From Tsuneonella amylolytica (GTDB lineage Bacteria > Pseudomonadota > Alphaproteobacteria > Sphingomonadales > Sphingomonadaceae), in contig NZ_CP032570.1 of NCBI RefSeq assembly GCF_003626915.1, positions 1,364,001 to 1,428,000 on the forward strand: a stretch of 64,000 nucleotides of DNA, written 5' to 3'. Numbering within the stretch: the stretch's first letter is position 1; every line of letters starts with the position of its first letter. The position numbers and the translations under genes are program-made. Under the pieces are notes generated by a model. It did not search any database, was not told the origin of the DNA, and worked only from the letters and a program-made list of their open reading frames with translations. Shown in pieces: positions 36,389 through 44,364 of the stretch.

Positions 36389-36413
36389 AACGGCGCGCAG
36401 GCCAAGGCGTTCC
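36389..36413 (-). promoter_or_regulatory. EcfG (general stress sigma) promoter of the GlsB/YeaQ gene
   Basis: On the minus strand GGAAC (36413-36409) and CGTT (36392-36389) are separated by exactly 16 bases, which is the consensus for alphaproteobacterial EcfG sigma factors. It points at the GlsB/YeaQ gene and would give a leader of about 45 bases. I saw no other exact match in the gaps I read. Confidence 0.7.
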
Positions 36414-36484
36414 CCGATCACGTCGGAACGGGCGTCAGGATGACGGGATGCGAGGGAGGTTCGGGCGCCCGGATGCGCGCGCGA

Positions 36485-36784
36485 TCAGTACTTCAGCTGG
36501 CGCTCGTAAAGGTCGCGGTAGTGCTGGATGCGGGTGACCCGCAGGCCCTGCATGCCCGACCGGTCGACCGCGCGCTGCCACGAGGCGAACTCTTCCAGCG
36601 TGAGGTTGTAGCGTTCCAGCACCTCGTCGATCGTAAGCAGGCCGCCGTTGACCGCGGCCACGACTTCGGCCTTGCGGCGCACGACCCAGCGCTTCGTCTC
36701 GGGCGCGGGAAGATCGTCGATCCCGAGCGGCTCGCCGAGCGGGCCGATGACCTGAGCGGGCCTGATTTTCTGGTTCTCGATCAT
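36485..36784 (-). CDS. sciP: SciP, CtrA-inhibiting transcription factor (DUF1153)
   Basis: A small helix-turn-helix protein of 99 residues. In Caulobacter SciP binds DNA and blocks activation by the cell-cycle regulator CtrA. The sequence matches the family closely: IGPLGEPLGIDDLPAPETKRWVVRRKAEVVAAVNGG, then the recognition part LTIDEVLERYNLTLEEFASWQRAV. The start overlaps the stop of the preceding 111-residue gene (ATGA), so both are made from one message. A CtrA-like box lies upstream of that pair. Confidence 0.93.
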   Translation of the reverse strand: MIENQKIRPAQVIGPLGEPLGIDDLPAPETKRWVVRRKAEVVAAVNGGLLTIDEVLERYNLTLEEFASWQRAVDRSGMQGLRVTRIQHYRDLYERQLKY

Positions 36785-37116
36785 TGCGTTCCCTGGTCGC
36801 CCCTGGCGGCTTCTTCGACGTTGGCGGAATGTATGGCCGGAGGCGATTTGCCACCCCCTAAAGCATCGCGGTTAACAGGCTCTTGTCGCGCCTGCGCGAT
36901 CAGTGCGGACGGGGGCGGCGGGTCCACGAAGAACGCTAGATCCGCCCGTCCGCCGAAGCTGGCGGAGCCGGGCACTGGCGAGGCCATCAGCGCCCGCAGA
37001 TCGCGCGTCGCGGCAAGCCGGGCGACGAGTTCGCCCCATGCCAGCGGCCTGAGGTCGCGCGCGGTTACCGAGTTCTTTGCCGGACCGGTGGCAGCAAAAA
37101 TGGCGCTTTCGAACAT
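36781..37116 (-). CDS. Hypothetical protein co-translated with SciP
   Basis: A 111-residue protein I do not recognise. The first part (about 1-60) is compact and mixed ([24 protein letters not shown]). The second part is Pro/Ala-rich and probably disordered. There is no signal peptide or membrane segment. Its stop overlaps the sciP start as ATGA, and its ATG is 47 bases from the CtrA-like box. Coupling argues that the frame is real and perhaps linked to cell-cycle control, but the function is unknown. Confidence 0.6.
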   Translation of the reverse strand: MFESAIFAATGPAKNSVTARDLRPLAWGELVARLAATRDLRALMASPVPGSASFGGRADLAFFVDPPPPSALIAQARQEPVNRDALGGGKSPPAIHSANVEEAARGDQGTQ

Positions 37117-37162
37117 GGCGGCCTGTTACGTGCGGAGCAGTCAAGAAGAGGTAAAAGCGGCA

Positions 37163-37177
37163 TTTACCGGCGGTTAA
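37163..37177. promoter_or_regulatory. CtrA-binding-site-like box
   Basis: TTTA-N7-TTAA on the plus strand (TTAA-N7-TAAA on the minus strand) differs by one base from the full CtrA consensus TTAA-N7-TTAA. It sits between the start of the sciP operon (47 bases away, minus strand) and mnmA (57 bases away, plus strand). Location in front of sciP, a known member of the CtrA circuit in Caulobacter, gives it weight. Confidence 0.5.
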
Positions 37178-37233
37178 AATGCAAGCCGGTGGCTCTCCGG
37201 GACCGCCGCGTGTATGGGCGGGGGCTGAGACTG

Positions 37234-38409
37234 ATGATGACGATCCACGCCCCCATCTCCCCCGCCGCCGCGCCGTTTTCCACGGATACCGCCGCCGCAT
37301 TGTTCGACCTGCCGCGGGATGCCGCCCGGTGCCGCATCGTCGTGGCCATGTCGGGCGGTGTCGATTCCTCGGTCGTTGCGGCCCTCGCCGCCGCCAGCGG
37401 AGCCGAAGTCGTCGGCGTCACCCTCCAGCTCTACGACTACGGTGCGGCCACGGGGCGCAAAGGTGCCTGCTGTGCCGGCGACGACATCCGCGACGCGCGC
37501 GCGGTGGCCGACCGGCTGGGCATCGCGCACTACGTGTTCGATCACGAGAGCGCCTTTCGCGAGGACGTGGTCGAGCGTTTCGCCGACGACTACCTTGCCG
37601 GACGTACCCCGGTGCCGTGCATCCGCTGCAACATGGGGCCCAAGTTCACCGATCTTTTGCGGATGGCCCGCGAACTGGGTGCCGACTGCCTCGCCACCGG
37701 TCACTACGTGCGGCGGATCGCCGGCAGCGAGGGGCCGGAGCTGCACGCCGCGCTCGATCCGGCCCGCGACCAGTCGTATTTTCTCTACGGCACCACCGAC
37801 GACCAGCTCGATTTCCTGCGCTTTCCGCTGGGCGGCCTGCCCAAGAGCGAAGTCCGCGCGCTGGCCGAGGCGGCAGGACTGCGCAACGCGGCCAAGCCCG
37901 ACAGCCAGGACATCTGCTTCGTGCCGCAAGGCAACTACGCCGACATCGTCACGAAACTGCGCCCCGAGGGCGCACGTCCCGGCGCGATCGTTCATGCGAA
38001 AACCGGCGAGACGCTGGGCAGCCACAAGGGCGTTATCCACTTCACGGTCGGCCAGCGCCGGGGCCTCGAGATCGGGGGCCAGCCCGAACCGCTCTATGTC
38101 GTCAGCATCCATGCCGACAGCGCCGAGGTACGCGTAGGCCCGAAGGCGATGCTGGCCGTAGGCGCGGCGCACCTGATCGAGACCAACCGGATCGGGCCGC
38201 TGCCCGCAGGACCGCTGACCGCAAAGGTCCGCAGCCTGGCAAAGCCGGTGCGGGTCGTCCTCGACGGCCCGCTCGGCGAGGGCGAGCGGACGACGATCCG
38301 CTTCGCCGCGCCCGAGTTCGGCGTCGCCCCTGGACAGGCGGCGGTGCTTTACGCCGGCACGCGCGTGATCGGCGGCGGCTGGATCGACGCGACGGAGGCG
38401 GCGGCCTGA
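37234..38409 (+). CDS. mnmA: tRNA-specific 2-thiouridylase MnmA
   Basis: Adds sulfur at U34 of Lys, Glu and Gln tRNAs, using ATP and a persulfide. The 391-residue protein has the PP-loop [14 protein letters not shown], the catalytic Cys in VPCIRCN, the second Cys in SQDICFVP, and GHYVRR and DQSYFLYG segments, all typical. Two adjacent ATGs (37234, 37237) follow a G-rich stretch; either may be used. Its stop overlaps the start proposed for the next gene. Confidence 0.94.
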   Translation: MMTIHAPISPAAAPFSTDTAAALFDLPRDAARCRIVVAMSGGVDSSVVAALAAASGAEVVGVTLQLYDYGAATGRKGACCAGDDIRDARAVADRLGIAHYVFDHESAFREDVVERFADDYLAGRTPVPCIRCNMGPKFTDLLRMARELGADCLATGHYVRRIAGSEGPELHAALDPARDQSYFLYGTTDDQLDFLRFPLGGLPKSEVRALAEAAGLRNAAKPDSQDICFVPQGNYADIVTKLRPEGARPGAIVHAKTGETLGSHKGVIHFTVGQRRGLEIGGQPEPLYVVSIHADSAEVRVGPKAMLAVGAAHLIETNRIGPLPAGPLTAKVRSLAKPVRVVLDGPLGEGERTTIRFAAPEFGVAPGQAAVLYAGTRVIGGGWIDATEAAA

Positions 38410-39308
38410 GCGCGAAGCCGGGGCAAATCTCGCCGCTGGCGCTGGCGCTGCTCGCGGCGTTCGTGATCGGCATTCCGCTGGCGCTGTTCGGCCCGGGCAT
38501 TCTCAGAAGCCGGGAAGGTCCGCCCCAGCCTCTCTGGCGCGTTCGCGACGCGGCCCCGGTCACCGCCCGGCAGTCCAGCCCGACCCGAGGCATGACCCTG
38601 TCTGCTCGCGGATACGGTACCGTTACCGATGCTCCCGCAGTGGTCGTTTCGACGGAGGAGACGCCGCCCGCCCCCATCGCGGACACACGGCCCGCCGCCG
38701 ATGTCGCGGCGTTCGTGTCGGCATGGGCCGTGCTCGAACGCAACATCGCCGTGCCCGACAGACCGCTTATCTGCACGCTCGAAGGCACCGGCCCGGCGCG
38801 CGGCAGAGTGATATTGCGCGAGGGCTGCCTGAAAGTCGCATTCGCAGGCGGTCCGGAGCAGCCTCTTTTGCCGCTCAATGCCCGGCTATTTCGCGATGCA
38901 GATGGCTTTCTCGCGCTTGGAGCGCCGGACAGGGCGGCAGATCGCTCCGTTCGAGTCGGAGAGCCCGATGCCTCGATCCTGGTCGCCTCGTGTCCGCTCC
39001 CCGATACGGTCGCGCCGCCGCGCTCTTACGCCAAGACGTGCGGCACAGCGCCGATGGTCGTAGCCGCGCTCGTGGGGCGGCGACCGCTCTGCTCGGATCG
39101 CATTCTGGAAGAGCGCGAACGGATGGAGCGCGAGGAGGAGATAACAGCCCGGCGGATCAAGGCGGAGGCAGATGCCTGCAAGGCTGCGGGCCGCAAGGCC
39201 TGCCCGCCCGGCGTGATCCCGCGCTTGCCGCCGCTGACCGACGACACAGCGGCGTGCCGCCTGCCGGCGGGCTACCGGTCGTCCCAGGGGTCGAGCACGC
39301 AGCCATAG
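38406..39308 (+). CDS. Hypothetical membrane-anchored protein
   Basis: About 300 residues, not recognised. One N-terminal membrane segment ([23 protein letters not shown]) is followed by a probably periplasmic domain with several Cys ([35 protein letters not shown]). A charged helix ([25 protein letters not shown]) and a Pro/Cys-rich tail complete it. No ATG precedes the membrane segment; the likely start is CTG 38406, overlapping the mnmA stop as CTGA, so the N-terminus is uncertain. Its 3' end overlaps the opposing gene by 37 bases. Confidence 0.55.
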   Translation: MSAKPGQISPLALALLAAFVIGIPLALFGPGILRSREGPPQPLWRVRDAAPVTARQSSPTRGMTLSARGYGTVTDAPAVVVSTEETPPAPIADTRPAADVAAFVSAWAVLERNIAVPDRPLICTLEGTGPARGRVILREGCLKVAFAGGPEQPLLPLNARLFRDADGFLALGAPDRAADRSVRVGEPDASILVASCPLPDTVAPPRSYAKTCGTAPMVVAALVGRRPLCSDRILEERERMEREEEITARRIKAEADACKAAGRKACPPGVIPRLPPLTDDTAACRLPAGYRSSQGSSTQP

Positions 39309-39622
39309 CCGGGCTTCATCGTCGCGGTATCGCTGACCACCAGAAGGCGCGCGGTGACCGACTTTGCCGCCTCGTCCTCGGACAGGGTCACCAGTTCCAT
39401 CCCAGCAATCTTGTCCTTGGCGCAGTCGTCCAGCCCCCGGCCCGCCACGAAGCGGCACGAGCACGCGACCCGCGCGCTGTAGGCGGTCGCCGCATGGCTA
39501 TAGCCCATCGCCGCCGTCCCGAAAGCCGCCCACAGCGCCAGCAGCACGACGACCGCCGCGCCGATCCAGACCAGCCGGTTCGCGCGCGGGCGATTGCCCT
39601 TCGTCCTCTTCGCGGTTGCCAA
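39272..39622 (-). CDS. Hypothetical small membrane protein
   Basis: A 116-residue protein with one N-terminal membrane segment (LVWIGAAVVVLLALWAAFGTAA) and a periplasmic domain with a Cys-x-Cys motif (ARVACSCRF) and two further Cys (DDCAKD, GYGCVLD), suggesting disulfides or metal binding. I do not recognise a named family. I prefer the TTG at 39622 with GGGAG upstream. The alternative ATG at 39658 would overlap the ATG of the divergent serine hydrolase within a single CATG. Confidence 0.55.
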   Translation of the reverse strand: MATAKRTKGNRPRANRLVWIGAAVVVLLALWAAFGTAAMGYSHAATAYSARVACSCRFVAGRGLDDCAKDKIAGMELVTLSEDEAAKSVTARLLVVSDTATMKPGYGCVLDPWDDR

Positions 39623-39656
39623 CGCGGAAACTCCCGTGCGATTGCGCGGGCCGTCC

Positions 39657-40805
39657 ATGACCCCTGCCCGTTCCCTTATCGCCGCGCTCGCGCTGCTGCC
39701 AGCCCTGTCGCTCCCGCTCGCCGCGTGCGGGTCGCAGGATGCCGCGCCGCCGCCGCTGGACAAGGACGCGCTTGCCGCGGTGAAGGCCGACCCCGGTGCC
39801 CCGACCGAACAGCTGGCCCGGGCGATAGACGACCTGTTCCGGCCGGAGGACGCCAGCGGCGCCGCGCTTGGCGAGACGCGCGCGCTCGTCGTCATGCACG
39901 GCGGCAGGATCGCCGCGGAACGCTACGCCCCGGGGTACGGTCCGGACACGCGCTTCGTCAGCTGGTCGATGGCCAAGACGATTACCGCGACGATGATCGG
40001 CATGCTCGTCGCCGACGGAAAGCTGCGGCTCGACGAGACGCCGCCGATCCCGCGCTGGCAGCGGCCCGGCGATCCGCGCGGCGAGATCACCCTGCGCCAG
40101 CTCCTCCAGATGCGCAGCGGCCTGCGGCATACCGAGGCCGGCGAGGTGCCCTACGAATCGAGCGAGGTGCGCATGCTCTTCCTCGACGGGCGCGACGACA
40201 TGGCGACCTTCGCCGAAAGCCAGCCGCTGGAGGCGGAGCCCGGCGCGAAGTTCGAGTATTCGAGCAATACCACCGTGATCCTGGCCGACGTCGCCGCGCG
40301 GGCTTTGACGCGCAGCACCGATCCCGACGCGCGGCGCGCTGCGGTGGCCGACTACCTGCAGGCACGGCTGTTCGGCCCGCTCGGCATGACGTCGATGGTG
40401 CCCGAATTTGACCGCGCGGGCACGCTCGTCGGCGGCAGCTTGATGCACGCCACCGCGCGCGACTACGCTCGGTTCGGCGACTTCCTGCGCAATAAGGGAT
40501 CGTACCGGGGCACCCAGCTCGTCCCGCGCCGCTGGGTCGAGTTCATGACGAGCCCCAGTCCGCGGTCGGGCAACTACGGCGGGCAGACCTGGCTCAACCG
40601 CGATCCACCCGAAGGCAACGATCCACTGTTCGCCGCGCGCGGCCCGAAAAGCCTGTTCGCGATGATCGGCCACATGGGCCAGTACGTGCTCGTCGCGCCC
40701 GACCGGAAGCTGGTGGTGGTTCGCCTCGGCCATTCCGATGCCGCCGAGCGCCCGCCGATGGTGCAGCAGCTCGCGGATATCGTCGAGCTCTACCCCCCGA
40801 CGTAG
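39657..40805 (+). CDS. Serine hydrolase, beta-lactamase/class C-like, lipoprotein
   Basis: A 382-residue penicillin-binding-like esterase with a signal peptide and lipobox LAAC, so probably anchored in the envelope. The catalytic Ser-x-x-Lys motif is in SWSMAKT, the Tyr-x-Asn-like motif is in YSSNTT, and the C-terminal HMGQY stretch corresponds to the third motif. Family members act on peptidoglycan-derived peptides, esters or amides. Its last 16 bases overlap the end of the PhzF gene on the other strand. Confidence 0.88.
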   Translation: MTPARSLIAALALLPALSLPLAACGSQDAAPPPLDKDALAAVKADPGAPTEQLARAIDDLFRPEDASGAALGETRALVVMHGGRIAAERYAPGYGPDTRFVSWSMAKTITATMIGMLVADGKLRLDETPPIPRWQRPGDPRGEITLRQLLQMRSGLRHTEAGEVPYESSEVRMLFLDGRDDMATFAESQPLEAEPGAKFEYSSNTTVILADVAARALTRSTDPDARRAAVADYLQARLFGPLGMTSMVPEFDRAGTLVGGSLMHATARDYARFGDFLRNKGSYRGTQLVPRRWVEFMTSPSPRSGNYGGQTWLNRDPPEGNDPLFAARGPKSLFAMIGHMGQYVLVAPDRKLVVVRLGHSDAAERPPMVQQLADIVELYPPT

Positions 40806-41584
40806 AACGTCCCCTCCACCACGGTCACGCACGGCCCGCCGAGCCACGCCCGGTCGCCGTCGATGCGGCAGGCAAGGTCGCCGCCGCGCTTCGAGGCCTG
40901 GTGCGCGGTGAAGCCGTCTCGGCCGAGCCGGGCGGTCCAGAACGGAGTCAGCGCCGCGTGGGCCGAACCGGTGACCGAATCCTCGTCCACCCCGCCGCCC
41001 GGCACGAAGACGCGGCTCACGACATCGACCGAATCGCCCGGCGCGGTGCAGATGAACTGGTCGTTCCCGAGCGCGCCGAGACCGCCGAGATCGGGGGCGA
41101 GCGCGCGAACCTGCGCTTCGTCCTCGAACAGGTAGATGCCGTAGCGGTCCGGGCTGAGCCACACTTCGACTGGCTGCGCGCCGAGCAACGCGACCGCCTC
41201 GGGCCAGTCGGAGCGCTCGGTAGGGATGCATGGAAGCGCAAGCTCGTAGCCCGCACCGCTGCGCCGCACTTCGAGGTTGCCGGCGCGCCGTGTGCGAAAC
41301 GTCACCCGATCGCCGCCGTGTTCGGTCAGCATCACGTGCCCGCTCGCGAGCGTCGCGTGGCCACACAGGCGCACTTCCTCGGTCGGGGTGAACCAGCGCA
41401 GTTCCCAATCGGTCGCGCCGCTCGCGTCGCGGACGAGGAAGGCGGTCTCTGCGAACATGTTCTCCGCCGCGATCGCCTGCAGCGTGGCATCGGGCAGCCA
41501 GTCCTCGAGCGGCATGACGGCGGCCTGGTTGCCGGCGAAGGGCCGGTCCGCGAAGGCATCGACGTGCCAGTATTCGATCTTCAT
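40790..41584 (-). CDS. PhzF family isomerase/epimerase
   Basis: A 264-residue protein of the PhzF/diaminopimelate-epimerase fold. The family opening VDAFADRPFAGNQAAVMPL, with AETAFL containing the catalytic Glu, RWFTPTEEVRLCGHATLAS and EDSVTGSAHAALTPFW are all present. The family includes the phenazine enzyme and many of unknown substrate; there are no phenazine genes here, so a phenazine role should not be assumed. It starts 1 base from the stop of the cation efflux gene and is likely in the pdxH operon. Confidence 0.9.
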   Translation of the reverse strand: MKIEYWHVDAFADRPFAGNQAAVMPLEDWLPDATLQAIAAENMFAETAFLVRDASGATDWELRWFTPTEEVRLCGHATLASGHVMLTEHGGDRVTFRTRRAGNLEVRRSGAGYELALPCIPTERSDWPEAVALLGAQPVEVWLSPDRYGIYLFEDEAQVRALAPDLGGLGALGNDQFICTAPGDSVDVVSRVFVPGGGVDEDSVTGSAHAALTPFWTARLGRDGFTAHQASKRGGDLACRIDGDRAWLGGPCVTVVEGTFYVGG

Positions 41585-41585
41585 C

Positions 41586-42533
41586 TCACTGGTTCTCCAG
41601 CCGCGAGAACTGGTCTTCCTCGACCAGCGGATTGTCGGGTTCGTCGATGTGACCCTCTGGATCGATGTGGATCAGCAGCTCGATCCCCGGAAACCGCCGG
41701 CACAGGTCCTTTTCGACCCGTTCGATGATGTCGTGCGCCTGCCCGACGGTGAGGTCGGCCGGCAGGTCGACGTGGAACTGCACGAAGTCGGCCGAACCCG
41801 ACGACCGCGTGCGCAGGTCGTGAAGGTTCGTAAGCTCGGGATGCTCGGCGGCCGCTGCGACGAACTGCAGGCGCTTGTCCTCGGGCCATTCGCGGTCGAG
41901 CAGCTGGTCGATCGCCTCGCTCGCCGCGCGCCACGCGCCGAGAAGCAACCATGCGGCTATGCCGAGGCCGAACAGCGGATCGGCCTTCGAGAACCCGAGG
42001 TACTGGTCGAGCACCAGCGCGGCGATGACCGAAAGGTTGAGCAGCAGGTCGGACTGGTAATGGACGTTGTCGGTTCGGATCGCGAGACTGCCGGTGCGCC
42101 GGATGACGTGGCGCTGCCAGGCGAGCAGAGCGAAGGTCGCGGCGATGGCGATGGCCGAAACGACGATGCCATCGCCCGCCGCCGCGGTCTGCGTCTCGTC
42201 GCCGATGAGCTGAGTTAACGCGCGAAATGCGATCGCTGCGGCCGAGATCGCGATCAGCATAACCTGGAAGATCGCCGCCAGCGCCTCGCCCTTGCCGTGG
42301 CCCCAGCGGTGCTCGGCATCGGCGGGCTGGGCGGCCCACCACACGCCCCACAGCGTCGCGAGGCTGGCGACGAGATCGAGCCCGGTATCCGCCAGGCTGC
42401 CGAGCATCGCGGTCGAGCCGGTCTTCCACGCCGCCCAGCTCTTCATGACGCCGAGGAACAGCGCCATCGTGATCGAGGCGAGCGCGGCGCTGCGGGTCAG
42501 CCGGGCGCGGGCCTCTCGGTTCTCCGGCGTCAC
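41586..42533 (-). CDS. Cation diffusion facilitator (divalent metal efflux)
   Basis: A 315-residue inner-membrane exporter of zinc, iron or manganese in exchange for protons. Six membrane segments and the metal-site motifs SLADTGLDLV (TM2) and NVHYQSDLLLN (TM5) are visible, followed by a cytoplasmic C-terminal domain with HDLRTR and FVQFHVDLP. The DxxxD pair in TM2 with HxxxD in TM5 resembles the Zn/Fe group. The start is GTG 42533, overlapping the pdxH stop (GTGA). Confidence 0.9.
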   Translation of the reverse strand: MTPENREARARLTRSAALASITMALFLGVMKSWAAWKTGSTAMLGSLADTGLDLVASLATLWGVWWAAQPADAEHRWGHGKGEALAAIFQVMLIAISAAAIAFRALTQLIGDETQTAAAGDGIVVSAIAIAATFALLAWQRHVIRRTGSLAIRTDNVHYQSDLLLNLSVIAALVLDQYLGFSKADPLFGLGIAAWLLLGAWRAASEAIDQLLDREWPEDKRLQFVAAAAEHPELTNLHDLRTRSSGSADFVQFHVDLPADLTVGQAHDIIERVEKDLCRRFPGIELLIHIDPEGHIDEPDNPLVEEDQFSRLENQ

Positions 42534-43165
42534 GGGTAGAGCAGCGTGCTGGTCCACCCGGCCCCGTCCCGTTCGAAGCGGCGGCGGTCGTGGATCCGGT
42601 TGGGCCGGTCGAGCCAGAACTCGATGGCCTGCGGATCGAGCCTGAAGCCCGTCCAATGATCGGGGCGCGGCACTTCGCCCGCGCCCGCGCATGCCTGCTC
42701 CAGCTCCTCCACCCGGTCGATGTAGGTCTGCCGATCGGGGAGCGGACGCGACTGGTCGCTCGCCGCGCTGCCGACCTGGCTGACGAAGGCGCGGCTGTGG
42801 AAGTAGTCGTCGGCCTGCTCGGGCGTGACCTCGGTCAGCGGGCCCTCGATGCGGATCTGGCGGCGCAGGCTCTTCCAGTGGAACAGCAGCGCGGCGCGGG
42901 GGTTGGCGCGGATTTCCCCGCCCTTGCGGCTTTTGGCGTTGGTATAGAACGTGAAGCCGCCCGCGTTTTCGCCGATCGGGCCCCAGTCCTTCAGAAGGAC
43001 CATCCGCACCGACGGCATTCCGTCCGGCGTGGCGGTGGCAAGCGCCATGGCGTTGGGATCGTTGGGCTCGCTCGCCTTCGCCTCGGCGAACCATTCGCCG
43101 AACAGGCCGATCGGGTCGTTGTCGGGCAGGGCGGATTGCGAATCGATCATGCGAATGGTCCCCAT
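42530..43165 (-). CDS. pdxH: Pyridoxamine 5'-phosphate oxidase
   Basis: Makes pyridoxal 5'-phosphate with FMN and oxygen. The 211-residue protein has the PdxH pattern MALATATPDGMPSVRMVLLKDW, FYTNAKSRKGGEI, ALLFHWKSLRRQIRIEG and the C-terminal RIHDRRRFERDGAGWTSTLLYP. The start could be ATG 43165 or ATG 43150 (MIDSQSALPDND), the latter with GGGGA 9 bases upstream. It heads an operon with the cation efflux and PhzF genes. Three TCCGGAC copies lie 19-41 bases upstream of the listed start. Confidence 0.94.
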   Translation of the reverse strand: MGTIRMIDSQSALPDNDPIGLFGEWFAEAKASEPNDPNAMALATATPDGMPSVRMVLLKDWGPIGENAGGFTFYTNAKSRKGGEIRANPRAALLFHWKSLRRQIRIEGPLTEVTPEQADDYFHSRAFVSQVGSAASDQSRPLPDRQTYIDRVEELEQACAGAGEVPRPDHWTGFRLDPQAIEFWLDRPNRIHDRRRFERDGAGWTSTLLYP

Positions 43166-43183
43166 GGTCTCACCCGCGTACCA

Positions 43184-43206
43184 TCCGGACGGTCCGGACT
43201 CCGGAC
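43184..43206. repeat. Three close copies of TCCGGAC in the pdxH/dnaJ gap
   Basis: Copies at 43184-43190, 43193-43199 and 43200-43206 lie between divergent pdxH and the DnaJ gene. Each core TCCGGA is itself a palindrome, so the array could be an operator. In such G+C-rich DNA chance is possible. Confidence 0.35.
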
Positions 43207-43324
43207 GAACGGCGGCGTGCGGGCGCCGCGCACGCCCTAGCTCCCGCGTCGGCCCGAGGAAACCCTCGCTTCCTGCGCGGGCATTCTTGCGCCCGAGGGG
43301 TGCCTGACCTAGCTAACACGCCAG

Positions 43325-44341
43325 ATGGCTACGAAATCCCCCGATCCCTACGCGATCCTCGGCGTTTCCAAATCGGCGTCCGACAAGGACATCAAGAGCG
43401 CCTATCGCAAGCTCGCGAAGGAGCTGCACCCCGACCGCAACAAAGACAATCCGAAGGCGGCGGAGCGGTTCTCGGACGTCACCCGCGCTTACGACCTGCT
43501 CTCCGACAGCGCGAAGCGCGCGCAGTTCGACCGCGGCGAGATCGATGGCGAGGGCAATCCGGCGAATCCCTTCGCGGGGATGGGCGGCGGCGGTCCGTTC
43601 GGCGGCGGTTTCAACGGCGGCGGCCAGAACCCGTTCGGGGGCGGCGGCGGTTTCCGTCCGGAGGACTTGCGCGGCGGCGGCGCAGGGGGGCCGGACCTCG
43701 GCGACCTTTTCGAAGGGCTGTTCGGCGGAGGCGGTGCACGTTCGGCCAGATCGGGCGGCATGGGCGGCTTCGGCGGCGGCGATCCCTTCGGCAGCCAGCA
43801 GCGCCGCCCGCCTCCCCCGCAGAAGGGCGCCGACATCGCCTACAAGCTGCGCGTGCCCTTCGTCGACGCCGCCGCGCGCAAGGATCAGCGGATCACCCTG
43901 GCCGACGGCAAGACGATCGACCTCAAGCTGCCAGCGGGTGTCGAGGACGGCACCCAGATGCGCCTCAAGGGCAAGGGCCAACAGGGCCCCGGCGGCGCGG
44001 GCGATGGCATCGTCACGATCTCGGTCGACAACCACAAATTCTTCCGGCGCGAAGGCGACGACGTGCGGCTCGACCTGCCGATCACGCTCGCCGAGGCGAT
44101 CCACGGCGGCAAGGTGAAGGTGCCGACGGTCGACGGCGCGGTGATGCTGACGATCAAGCCCGGCACCAGCGGCGGCACGACGATGCGGCTGGGCGGAAAG
44201 GGATTCACCCGCAAGGACGGCAAGCGGGGCGACCAGCTCGTCACCCTCGAGATCGCGCTGCCGGCCGACACCGCGGAACTGGAAAAGCGGCTGGAAGGCT
44301 GGCAGGACACCTCGAACCCGAGGGCGAGCCTGGGGGTCTGA
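43325..44341 (+). CDS. DnaJ-class co-chaperone without zinc finger (CbpA-like)
   Basis: A 338-residue type II J-protein. The J domain (about 5-75) has the HPD motif in KELHPDRNKDNPKAAERF. A long Gly/Phe-rich linker follows (about 75-165), then two C-terminal substrate-binding barrels. The four CxxCxGxG zinc repeats of DnaJ are absent. It stimulates a DnaK-type Hsp70 in folding or stress. ATG 43325 starts the J domain directly. The YihY gene follows after 23 bases. Confidence 0.92.
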   Translation: MATKSPDPYAILGVSKSASDKDIKSAYRKLAKELHPDRNKDNPKAAERFSDVTRAYDLLSDSAKRAQFDRGEIDGEGNPANPFAGMGGGGPFGGGFNGGGQNPFGGGGGFRPEDLRGGGAGGPDLGDLFEGLFGGGGARSARSGGMGGFGGGDPFGSQQRRPPPPQKGADIAYKLRVPFVDAAARKDQRITLADGKTIDLKLPAGVEDGTQMRLKGKGQQGPGGAGDGIVTISVDNHKFFRREGDDVRLDLPITLAEAIHGGKVKVPTVDGAVMLTIKPGTSGGTTMRLGGKGFTRKDGKRGDQLVTLEIALPADTAELEKRLEGWQDTSNPRASLGV

Positions 44342-44364
44342 CCGCAGCGATTACCCGGGGGCGC

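Noticed and set aside
40790-41584. A phenazine pathway suggested by the PhzF-type gene
   Set aside because: No phzA-E or phzG genes nearby; the family is broad and mostly unrelated to phenazines.
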